Below are positions 1-6,189 of a DNA stretch of 7,926 nt, piece by piece. The translations under genes were made by a program, and so were the position numbers. The notes under the pieces were generated by a model. It made no database searches, was not told the origin of the DNA, and saw only the letters and a list, made by a program, of their open reading frames with translations. Source of the stretch: Lentisphaerota bacterium (lineage in GTDB: Bacteria > Verrucomicrobiota > Kiritimatiellia > RFP12 > UBA1067); contig JALHET010000171.1 of NCBI GenBank assembly GCA_022839525.1, positions 1-7,926 of the forward strand, in the 5' to 3' direction. Each line of letters opens with the position of its first letter. Positions within the stretch are counted from its first letter, which is position 1.

Positions 1-1728
1 GCCTGCCACTGGCAACCCTGTTATTCCAATCCCCGCACGGCGGAGATCGCGACCGACAATATCCTGAAATATCTGCGGAAGCATCCGGACACGCCCTCCA
101 TCGGTCTGGGCATCAACGACAACGGCGGCTTCTGCGAATGCGGGGCCTGCACAAAAGCGAACGGCGCGGCGGGGGGAGGGTACAACAAGTCGGAAGTCTA
201 CTACAAATGGGTCAACCGCGTCGCGGAAGCGGTCGCCAAAGAGTTTCCGAATGTATATTTCGGGCTTTTGGCATATGCCCAAACCTACATCCCGCCCAGT
301 TTCCCCCTGCACAAAAACGTGGTGCCGGTGCTGACGATCGACCTGTTCTCGTGCGTGGATCCCGATGTCATGGCCAAACATAAGAAGACCATCACGGAGT
401 GGAGCGAGAAAGCTTCTGTCCTGGGTGTCTGGGATTATTGCTGGGGCAACAAGTATTATCTGCCGCGCGTCTATTTCAACCTCCACGCGGAGATGTTGAA
501 GTTCCTGCATGACCACCACTGCCGCGCGTATTTCGCGGAAAACGAATTCGTGAACGCGATGGACGGGCCGAAAATGTATCTCGTCAGCCGCCTGATGCAG
601 GACATCACCGCCGATCCGGATGCGATCCTTGACGACTGGTATGTCCGGTGCGTGGGGCGGGCGGCGGCCCCGTACCTGAAGGCGTACTTCCAAGCATGCG
701 AGGCGTTTTACCGGTCGCCCGAAATCAAGCGGACCCCGTGGTACACAAGCCGGAACGCGGTGTACATGTCCTATTACGATTTCAGTTGGATGAACGCCGT
801 GAAGCCGGGCGGGCTCGACGCATTCCGGGCGCCGCTTGAGCAGGCTGTCCGCCTCGCCTCGACGCCGGCTGAAAAAGCGAGGGCCGAGCGCATCCTGCTG
901 CATTTCGAGTACGCCGAGGCTCGGATGCGGCTCTGCGGCGCGGAATCCCTCTCTCCGGAAGGGGGCGTCGCGTCGGCGTCTCAGGCGCTGTCTCTGCTCC
1001 GGGAGTTTGCCGGAGCCGGACCGGTGCTCGAAAAATGGAAGCAAGTGAGCGCGGCACTTCTCGCCTCCGAATTCGGAGGCTTGTATCAAAGCCAAAAACT
1101 GGTCAATCGGGACGACGACGGCGCGTTGCTGCTGCTCACCCCGCTGATCGCTGCGGCTCCGTTCCTGCACGATCCGGCCGTCCTCGCCGCATACCGGGAG
1201 ATCGGGGACAACAAGGGACTGCCGGGCATGGTGCGCGGGACGGCGCGCACGCTCGCGGCACCCGGCAAGACGGTCAACCACTTCCCGAATCCGGGGTTTG
1301 AAAATAAACCGCCCGCCGGCGACGACCCCAGTGTGCCCCCGCGCTGCACGAGGACTTCGGAGGCCGTCTGCAAGGGCAACTATGCGCTGAAGGTCACGCC
1401 GGGGATTTCCGCCAATGTCGTGTGGAAGCAGAATGTGAAGCCGGGGAACTATCTGATCACGGCGAACGTGTACATGCGCACCGTCAACCCGGAGGCGTAT
1501 CTCGACCTGACGGCTTGGCCCATGAAAAACGGGGTGTCGCTGCACTTTGCGAACCTTCAGAAACACGCGATTTCAGGCGGGGTTTGGCAGAACGCCGCGG
1601 CCTTTTGCGCCATGCGGCCCGATGCCGACGGCCTGCACATTATGTTTCGCCTCGGGAATTTCGATCCGGGCGAGGCGCTCTATATCGATGACGTGACGAT
1701 CACCGAAGTCGCTCCTGTTTTAGAGTGA
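1..1728 (+). CDS. DUF4838 domain protein with C-terminal carbohydrate-binding-like module (5' partial)
   Basis: The frame is open from base 1 to the TGA at 1726-1728 (575 visible residues), so the start, any signal peptide and the N-terminal domain lie outside the window. Residues about 1-250 match my recollection of the DUF4838 family: a GINDNGG segment leads into a CxCxxC cluster (Cys45, Cys47, Cys50), then an aromatic-rich segment (YYKWVNRVAEAV, later VWDYCWGNKYY), as in TIM-barrel glycosidase-like proteins. Residues about 250-420 look mostly helical. Residues about 426-573 form a jelly-roll-like module, opening with an NPGFE motif and closing with YIDDVTITEV, as in CBM4/9-type modules. 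DUF4838 proteins have no firmly assigned reaction that I can name; they recur in polysaccharide-utilisation loci and are probably exported. The gene lies 43 bp upstream of the CE15 esterase, consistent with one operon. An internal ATG at 268 is not the start because homologous-looking sequence continues upstream of it. Confidence is good for the family and low for the substrate. Confidence 0.8.
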   Translation, partial: ACHWQPCYSNPRTAEIATDNILKYLRKHPDTPSIGLGINDNGGFCECGACTKANGAAGGGYNKSEVYYKWVNRVAEAVAKEFPNVYFGLLAYAQTYIPPSFPLHKNVVPVLTIDLFSCVDPDVMAKHKKTITEWSEKASVLGVWDYCWGNKYYLPRVYFNLHAEMLKFLHDHHCRAYFAENEFVNAMDGPKMYLVSRLMQDITADPDAILDDWYVRCVGRAAAPYLKAYFQACEAFYRSPEIKRTPWYTSRNAVYMSYYDFSWMNAVKPGGLDAFRAPLEQAVRLASTPAEKARAERILLHFEYAEARMRLCGAESLSPEGGVASASQALSLLREFAGAGPVLEKWKQVSAALLASEFGGLYQSQKLVNRDDDGALLLLTPLIAAAPFLHDPAVLAAYREIGDNKGLPGMVRGTARTLAAPGKTVNHFPNPGFENKPPAGDDPSVPPRCTRTSEAVCKGNYALKVTPGISANVVWKQNVKPGNYLITANVYMRTVNPEAYLDLTAWPMKNGVSLHFANLQKHAISGGVWQNAAAFCAMRPDADGLHIMFRLGNFDPGEALYIDDVTITEVAPVLE

Positions 1729-1739
1729 CAGCGAAACGG

Positions 1740-1751
1740 AAAACCGGTTTT
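1740..1751. promoter_or_regulatory. 12-bp perfect palindrome AAAACCGGTTTT, possible LacI-family operator
   Basis: The 43-bp gap before the CE15 gene holds the perfect palindrome AAAACCGGTTTT. Its central CCGG flanked by A and T runs resembles operators of LacI/GalR-family sugar regulators, which often control carbohydrate genes. No -35/-10 pair is evident in the gap, so if it is an operator it may act on an internal promoter or as a roadblock. It could also be chance. The esterase ribosome binding site (AAAGGA, about 1757-1762) lies just downstream. Confidence 0.3.
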
Positions 1752-1771
1752 ATCAGAAAGGAAACGGCATA

Positions 1772-3103
1772 ATGCGCAAACGGAGATGGGCACAGGGGGT
1801 TTTGACGATTTTGGCGACGGGTACGGTCATGGCGGCTGCAACCGAAACAACGGCGGCACGCAAGGCAGAGACGGCGCGCAGGGCAGCCTTGCGCAAGGCG
1901 GCGATCGCGACGTGCAATAGCGATGAGGCGAAGGTGAAACCCTACACGCTACCCGACCCGCTGCTCTGTTTTGACGGGCGGGCGGTGCGGGAAGTGAAGA
2001 CATGGAGGGATGTCCGCCGTCCGGAGATTCTGGCAGCATTTGAAACGAACGTGTATGGCCGTGTTCCGCCGCTTTCGCCGCGCCTGAAGTGTGTGACGCG
2101 CGAGTCGGACGCCCGCGCCCTGAACGGGCTTGCGACACGCCGTCAGGTCGAACTCCAACTTTTCGACGAGCCGGACGCCCCGAAAATCCTGTTGCTGATG
2201 TATATTCCCAATGCCGCGCCGAAACCGGTTCCGGTGTTTCTGGGGCTGAGCTACGGCAATCAGGGGATTAGCGCCGATCCGGCCATCATCCCGTCGCCCG
2301 AAACGGTTTCGACAAATGCCCAGCATGCCCACCGCTGGCCGCTGGAAATGATCCTGAAACGCGGATATGCCGTGGCGACGTTCGCCGGGGCGGACATCGA
2401 GATCGACTATCACGGTTCGGGAACCGATCCGAAAAAACGGGCGACCGGCTGGAAACTCGGGATCCGCGGCTATGCGGCCCGGAAAGCGGGTCGCGAGGAA
2501 CCGGCAGACGACGAGTGGGGAACACTCGCGGCATGGGCGTGGGGCATGAGCCGTGTCTTGGACTATTTTTCGACCGATCCGGCCATCAATGCCAAAAAGG
2601 TCGCTGTGTTCGGACATTCGCGCACCGGAAAAGCCGCGCTGTGGGCGGCTGCGAAAGATGAGCGGTTCGCGTTGGCGATCTCGAACAACTCCGGCGAGGG
2701 CGGCGCCGCTCTCTCTCGCCGCTGGTTTGGCGAAACAATCGCCGCATTGCCCGACATCTGGTTCGCAAGAAACTACAAGCTGTTCGCCGAAAACGTGGAT
2801 GCGTTGCCCGTGGATCAGCATCTTTTGATCGCGCTGATCGCGCCGCGTCCGGTATATGTCGCCAGCGCGTCGAAGGACAGTTGGGCCGACCCCCGGGGCG
2901 AGTTCCTGTCCGCACTCAACGCGGAACCGGCCTACCGCCTCTACGGTTTGAAGGGCGTCGGTGTGAGTGAGATGTCCTCCCCGGACACGCCGGTGGGAAG
3001 TGCGGTCCGGTACCATGTCCGCACGGGAAAACACGACATTACGCCGTACGACTGGGAACAGTACCTCTCCTTTGCCGATGCCTATCTGGGAGAGAAAAAG
3101 TAA
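1772..3103 (+). CDS. Secreted glucuronoyl esterase-type alpha/beta hydrolase (CE15 family)
   Basis: A complete 443-residue protein. The ATG follows an AAAGGA ribosome binding site. The N-terminus is a signal peptide: basic MRKRR, a hydrophobic stretch, and small residues around Ala21-Ala23. The body matches bacterial CE15 (4-O-methyl-glucuronoyl methylesterase), which cleaves ester bonds between glucuronoxylan and lignin alcohols outside the cytoplasm. The nucleophile is Ser283 in GHSRTGK, with the family's following Arg284 and Lys287. His421 in GKHDITPYDW is the catalytic histidine. The SWADPRGEF block (Asp369, Trp371) is the uronate-contacting region. The Glu that fungal members carry 23 residues after the nucleophile is Asn306 here (NNSGEGGAALSRR), so Asp369, or less likely Glu309, should serve as the acid. 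Length is usual for a bacterial CE15 domain plus signal peptide. An acetyl-xylan-esterase-like activity is the main alternative, but the overall motif set favours CE15. It probably shares a transcript with the upstream DUF4838 gene. Confidence 0.88.
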   Translation: MRKRRWAQGVLTILATGTVMAAATETTAARKAETARRAALRKAAIATCNSDEAKVKPYTLPDPLLCFDGRAVREVKTWRDVRRPEILAAFETNVYGRVPPLSPRLKCVTRESDARALNGLATRRQVELQLFDEPDAPKILLLMYIPNAAPKPVPVFLGLSYGNQGISADPAIIPSPETVSTNAQHAHRWPLEMILKRGYAVATFAGADIEIDYHGSGTDPKKRATGWKLGIRGYAARKAGREEPADDEWGTLAAWAWGMSRVLDYFSTDPAINAKKVAVFGHSRTGKAALWAAAKDERFALAISNNSGEGGAALSRRWFGETIAALPDIWFARNYKLFAENVDALPVDQHLLIALIAPRPVYVASASKDSWADPRGEFLSALNAEPAYRLYGLKGVGVSEMSSPDTPVGSAVRYHVRTGKHDITPYDWEQYLSFADAYLGEKK

Positions 3104-3110
3104 CCGGAAC

Positions 3111-3147
3111 GTTTCACACGCAGCCTTGCCGCGCGGCGGGGTGAAAC
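3111..3147 (+). repeat. Inverted repeat after the CE15 gene, possible hairpin
   Basis: GTTTCAC (3111-3117) pairs with GTGAAAC (3141-3147), and the loop contains the self-complementary GCCGCGCGGC (3128-3137). It begins 8 bases after the CE15 stop. There is no T-run downstream, so it is not a standard intrinsic terminator. It could stabilise the 3' end of the mRNA or assist factor-dependent termination. Confidence 0.4.
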
Positions 3148-3211
3148 CGGGCGGTAAAGCCAAGCGGACTTTCGCGCCCGGCGAGACTCCGGCATGGTCG
3201 ACGCGTCTCCG

Positions 3212-3251
3212 CTGTTTCCACGCGCCTTCTGGCGCGTGGCGCGTGGAAGCG
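3212..3251 (+). repeat. Overlapping, mutually exclusive hairpins in the 248-bp intergenic region
   Basis: CCACGCGCC (3218-3226) and GGCGCGTGG (3231-3239) form a perfect 9-bp stem with a TTCT loop. The same left arm, as TTCCACGCG (3216-3224), can instead pair with CGCGTGGAA (3240-3248), and that stem can be extended by a G-U and a G-C pair (3214-3215 with 3249-3250). Only one can form at a time because they share 3218-3224. The partly repeated right arm suggests local duplication. No U-tract follows. The element lies about 100 bp upstream of the beta-helix gene and could be a leader structure or the end of the upstream transcript. Apart from these repeats and a purine-rich tract at about 3282-3300, I see no clear promoter in 3104-3351. 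Confidence 0.5.
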
Positions 3252-3338
3252 CACAGGGTTCGTGGTTCGGTCAAACCGGACTAGGGATAGGGAGGAGGGA
3301 CGAACGCCGGTGATGGATGTTCTCCCGGAAATTTAAAT

Positions 3339-3344
3339 GGAGGA
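3339..3344 (+). promoter_or_regulatory. Ribosome binding site GGAGGA deciding the start at 3352
   Basis: GGAGGA lies 7 bases before the ATG at 3352, an ideal spacing. An in-frame upstream ATG at 3337 overlaps this site and has only weak purines before it, so 3352 is the preferred start. The protein then begins MCYKTGAL and runs straight into a signal peptide. Confidence 0.75.
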
Positions 3345-3351
3345 AACAGTG

Positions 3352-5148
3352 ATGTGTTACAAAACAGGTGCGTTAGCGGCTGCGGTAATGACTCTGACGG
3401 GATGGGTGGTGCTCCCGGCTTTATCCGGGCCGGTTGCGCCGGCGCCGGCGACTGGGAAGGTCGCTTCCTTCGAGACGGACGCGGACAACCCCTTCGTGCT
3501 TCGGGGTAATATCACAGGCACACGGGTCGCCGAACATGCCACCGATGGAACGTACGCGTTGCGTGTGGTGGCCAGAGGGTCGGACAAGCCGAGTTGGCCG
3601 GCCTTGTGGCTTTATCCGAAAACGGAGCCCAACTGGTCTGCCCGCCAACTCTTGGTCATGGACATTTTCGTCGAAACCCTTGAGAGCGTTGAATTCGGGG
3701 CCCAGCTTTGTCTGGAGGGCCGTAAAGGAAACCTGACCCTGTCGATGGGACGCCTCACCCCGGGGTGGAATAAAAACCTTACCCTTTGTCTGCAAGACTT
3801 TGAGGAGGATCTCTCCCGCGTCTCAGACTTGGCGCTCTATGTCGCCCGGCCCCGCAAGGACGTTGTTTATACCATCGACAACGTGAGGTGGGAGATTCTG
3901 CCGTCACACGCCGCCTCAAACGGCTGGCTCAACGTTCGGGATTTTGGCGCCTCGGGTTCGGAGTTTGAGACTGTGGCCACAACGGCAGCAGGTTCCAACC
4001 AGATCACGGTTGCCGAGGTGGGGGATTTCCGGGAGGGGCAGCAGGTCAGCGTCTCCAAATGCAACATCCGTTACCTCTTTCCCACGCGGTATGGGCCGGG
4101 CGAACCCTACGCCACCTCGCGGCCCCTTGGCGATGCGCTGGAAATACGCGGATATGACGGCGAGGGCGGAAGTTGGCTCGCCTACGTGGTGGAGATTGAC
4201 GGGGCCGATCCGCTCACCTTCCGTTGGAAAGGCGACATCGCCAAACCCTGGGCGGCCTCGAAAGTCCCCGTGACGTGTGGCTGGCAACCGCTCAGCGGAG
4301 GCACCGAAATCCGTTTCAAGAACAAGGAGTGGAAACCCGGCGAACTGGTCACCTTCTCTGCCCGGGACCAGCTCATCGCCACGATTGATAAGATCGAAGG
4401 CCGTGTGTTCACGCTCAGCGAGACAGCGAACCGGACCGCCACCAACGCTGTGGTCCGGCATACCGACCGGGTTGCCATCCAGAAAACCATTGACCTCGCC
4501 CGTAGACGGAAATGCAATGTCTTTTTCCCTGCGGGACACTATCGCATCCCCGGCGGACTGCGCGTGGTGAAGCCGGCCGCCGTCCGTCTGGAAGGGGCGA
4601 ATGCGGAAACGACGGTGCTCGACATCAGCGATGGCTCAGGCGCTTGTTTGAGCCTTTCAGGCGGCACCGAAGTGACCATCCGCAATTTCACCATGGTCGG
4701 GCACACGGGGCTCGCCGAGGCACCGAAGTCTTTCACCACATCGAGCGGTTACGGGTACTGGCCCAACAGCCTGAAGGGGTGCAGCGCGGTCGTCATGTCC
4801 GGCACCGAGCGGGTGTTGATCGAAAACGTCCATGCCCGGCGCATGGCGAGCGAATGTTTCTACGCCCAAGGCCCGGTTCGCGAAGGACAGAAAGAGCCCG
4901 CACACTATCAGAAATCGCTGACCTATCTGCGCTGCTCGGTGACCGACTGCGCGGCCAACGCCTTCAACAACAACGACCGCGGCGAGAACACCAGCATTCT
5001 TTACTGCCGGGTCGACGGTGCGGGTTGGCATGCGGCTGAAATGCCCGCGCGTTTCCTGCGGGTTATAGGCTCCTACTTCAGGAACACAGGAGCCGTCACG
5101 GTGGGCGACATGAGCCATCGGTTTGAGGATTTAAACGAGTTGGGATGA
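3352..5148 (+). CDS. Exported GH28-related / pectate-lyase-3-type beta-helix protein, N-terminal part (frame broken at its end)
   Basis: 598 residues from the preferred ATG (an in-frame ATG at 3337 adds five). Residues 1 to about 26 look like a signal peptide. Residues about 37-182 form a jelly-roll-like binding module, opening with VASFETDADNPF and closing with YTIDNVRWE. NVRDFGA (194-200) is the signature opening of the pectate-lyase-3/GH28-related superfamily, and its usual partner AIQKTID (375-381) with VFFPAGHYRI (about 391-400) follows. These two motifs are normally close together; here about 175 residues rich in beta-strand pattern separate them. Residues about 400-598 are parallel beta-helix coils (for example GTEVTIRNFTMVG and GTERVLIENVHARR). 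The ORF ends at TGA 5146-5148 in mid-helix, while the next frame continues the helix, so this is most likely the first two thirds of one gene. Proteins of this fold bind or cleave polyuronates and related glycans; the substrate here is unknown. Confidence 0.75.
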   Translation: MCYKTGALAAAVMTLTGWVVLPALSGPVAPAPATGKVASFETDADNPFVLRGNITGTRVAEHATDGTYALRVVARGSDKPSWPALWLYPKTEPNWSARQLLVMDIFVETLESVEFGAQLCLEGRKGNLTLSMGRLTPGWNKNLTLCLQDFEEDLSRVSDLALYVARPRKDVVYTIDNVRWEILPSHAASNGWLNVRDFGASGSEFETVATTAAGSNQITVAEVGDFREGQQVSVSKCNIRYLFPTRYGPGEPYATSRPLGDALEIRGYDGEGGSWLAYVVEIDGADPLTFRWKGDIAKPWAASKVPVTCGWQPLSGGTEIRFKNKEWKPGELVTFSARDQLIATIDKIEGRVFTLSETANRTATNAVVRHTDRVAIQKTIDLARRRKCNVFFPAGHYRIPGGLRVVKPAAVRLEGANAETTVLDISDGSGACLSLSGGTEVTIRNFTMVGHTGLAEAPKSFTTSSGYGYWPNSLKGCSAVVMSGTERVLIENVHARRMASECFYAQGPVREGQKEPAHYQKSLTYLRCSVTDCAANAFNNNDRGENTSILYCRVDGAGWHAAEMPARFLRVIGSYFRNTGAVTVGDMSHRFEDLNELG

Positions 5149-5149
5149 C

Positions 5150-6007
5150 GTGTTCGAGGGGATCGGACGCAGCGGAGGGGTTTATGTCGGGCACGGGTCT
5201 TCCCAAGTGGTGATCTCCGGGAACCTTTTCATCAATTTCAACGGTTCGGCGATCACCGTTTCCAGTCAGACCGTGCGTCCCTCCCTGCCCTGGTTTTCGC
5301 CGAAGGCTCCGCTTTCGTGGGGCTCCTACCCGTCGCGTAGCGTCGTAATCCGCGGCAACATCATTGATATGACCTATCCGGGGACGAATGCGGATGCCCG
5401 TGTCCGCACGGGCATCTCGGTGAACGCTTCGGAAGTGACGGTGGCTGACAATCAGGTGTATGTCCGCGGCGTCTGCGACCCGCGCGTGACGGGCATCAGC
5501 CTGAGCGAGCCTGCCTTGCATGTGAATATCCACAACAACCTGATCCGCAACTGCGGCGCGGGACTGGTTACGGGCCGTATCGGTTCGCGCGTGACTCAAG
5601 TGATCGATTCAACCACTTTTCTCGACGCGTCTCTCCCGCTGGAGTGGCGCTATTCCCATCAGTACCAGGGCTGGAACGTCGTTTGGCTCAGCCGCAACCA
5701 GACCAATGGCACATCGGTCATTGAATCCTATGATCCGGCCACGTTGCGTTTCACGCTCACAGCCCCGCGCGACATGAAGGTCGGGGACACCTTTGAGGTC
5801 TTTCCCCCCGGTTCGGCAAACTGGCTCATCCACGACAACACCATTACGGGGTGCCAGCGTCCGGTGGTGCTCAACTCTTACGGGAGCGATACTTCTATCT
5901 TGAAAGGCAACCTGATTTCACGGGGAGAGGGCATAGGTGCGACACAGGCCATCCACGTCGTGCGCGGACAGTTCAAACTGATCGACAACCAGATCAACGG
6001 CTTCTGA
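5150..6007 (+). CDS. C-terminal continuation of the beta-helix protein in the +1 frame
   Basis: The frame is open from about 5135 to the TGA at 6005-6007. The first possible start is a GTG at 5150, but no well-placed ribosome binding site or signal peptide supports an independent gene. The 285 residues carry regularly spaced beta-helix turn motifs: SGNLF, RGNII, ADNQV, HNNLI, HDNTI, KGNLIS and DNQIN. This is the ladder expected for the rest of the upstream helix. Residues about 146-222 interrupt it with a non-helical insert ending in LTAPRDMKVGDTFEVFPP, rich in beta-strand pattern. A GHG triplet (residues 14-16) recalls the catalytic GHG of GH28 polygalacturonases, but the rest of that site is not recognisable, so I do not claim catalysis. 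Best read as the C-terminus of an about 885-residue protein split by a frameshift or sequence error. Separate translation by stop-start coupling (TGA-C-GTG) is a less likely alternative. Confidence 0.6.
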   Translation: MFEGIGRSGGVYVGHGSSQVVISGNLFINFNGSAITVSSQTVRPSLPWFSPKAPLSWGSYPSRSVVIRGNIIDMTYPGTNADARVRTGISVNASEVTVADNQVYVRGVCDPRVTGISLSEPALHVNIHNNLIRNCGAGLVTGRIGSRVTQVIDSTTFLDASLPLEWRYSHQYQGWNVVWLSRNQTNGTSVIESYDPATLRFTLTAPRDMKVGDTFEVFPPGSANWLIHDNTITGCQRPVVLNSYGSDTSILKGNLISRGEGIGATQAIHVVRGQFKLIDNQINGF

Positions 6008-6034
6008 CCGCGAATCCGATAGACCGAATAGAAA

Positions 6035-6077
6035 CTGCCGCGTGAAGACAACTCAGTGTCCTGTGCTTCTACGGCAG
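6035..6077 (+). terminator. Imperfect hairpin after the beta-helix gene
   Basis: CTGCCG (6035-6040) pairs with CGGCAG (6072-6077), and inside it GAAG (6044-6047) pairs with CTTC (6066-6069). An ACA/TGT pairing lies near the loop. It starts 27 bases after the stop codon. There is no following T-run, so termination here would need a factor or the structure may only protect the 3' end. Confidence 0.3.
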
Positions 6078-6084
6078 ACACGCG

Positions 6085-6130
6085 GTTACACTTGCCCGGC
6101 AACGGACACTTGACCGCAGGGGAGTGTAAC
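6085..6130. repeat. 8-bp inverted repeat GTTACACT / AGTGTAAC
   Basis: GTTACACT (6085-6092) and AGTGTAAC (6123-6130) are exact reverse complements separated by 30 bases. A further GTAAC at 6138-6142 repeats the right-arm core. The right arm falls between the -35 and -10 of the candidate promoter described separately, a position where a repressor could act. It could equally be an RNA stem. Confidence 0.35.
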
Positions 6131-6139
6131 GGGTAAAGT
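6110..6139 (+). promoter_or_regulatory. Candidate sigma70-type promoter for the HAD-like gene
   Basis: TTGACC (6110-6115, five of six to TTGACA) and TAAAGT (6134-6139, four of six to TATAAT) are 18 bases apart. They would give a leader of about 45 bases before the HAD-like start. The boxes are reasonable, but such matches occur by chance, so this is a hypothesis supported mainly by its placement. Confidence 0.35.
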
Positions 6140-6189
6140 AACACCGTGTTTTGGGACATCAGCATTCTGTATACGGATAGGAGCATATG

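Noticed and set aside
1949..3274. 441-codon open frame on the minus strand
   Set aside because: It is antisense to the convincing CE15 gene. Its protein is Arg/Pro/Gly-rich with no recognisable motif, as expected for a shadow frame in GC-rich DNA.
3313..3336. Seven-codon ORF (MDVLPEI) ending directly before ATG 3337, as a possible leader peptide
   Set aside because: The nearest Shine-Dalgarno-like purines are too far upstream, it contains no run of one amino acid, and it is in the same frame as the main gene; most likely chance.
3337..3351. ATG at 3337 as the start of the beta-helix protein
   Set aside because: This codon overlaps the GGAGGA that serves the ATG at 3352, has no good ribosome binding site of its own, and adds acidic residues ahead of the signal peptide.
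3916..4539. 207-codon open frame on the minus strand
   Set aside because: It lies entirely within the well-supported beta-helix gene, shows no family motif, and is typical of GC-rich antisense shadow.
5130..5136. TTTAAAC in phase T TTA AAC just before the frame break, the classic -1 slippery heptamer
   Set aside because: A -1 slip would move reading into the frame beginning CGA GTT GGG at 5136, which does not encode the beta-helix and soon stops. The continuation needs +1 (or -2), so this heptamer cannot explain the split.
5143..5149. RF2-like +1 recoding at GGA TGA C
   Set aside because: TGA followed by C is a weak stop context used in prfB, but the P-site codon GGA cannot re-pair well with GAT after a +1 slip, and no strong internal Shine-Dalgarno stimulator sits at the prfB-like spacing.
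5163..5200. GHG triplet as proof of GH28 polygalacturonase activity
   Set aside because: The other GH28 catalytic signatures (NTD, DD and the RIK region) are not recognisable, so the triplet alone is not enough to assign catalysis.
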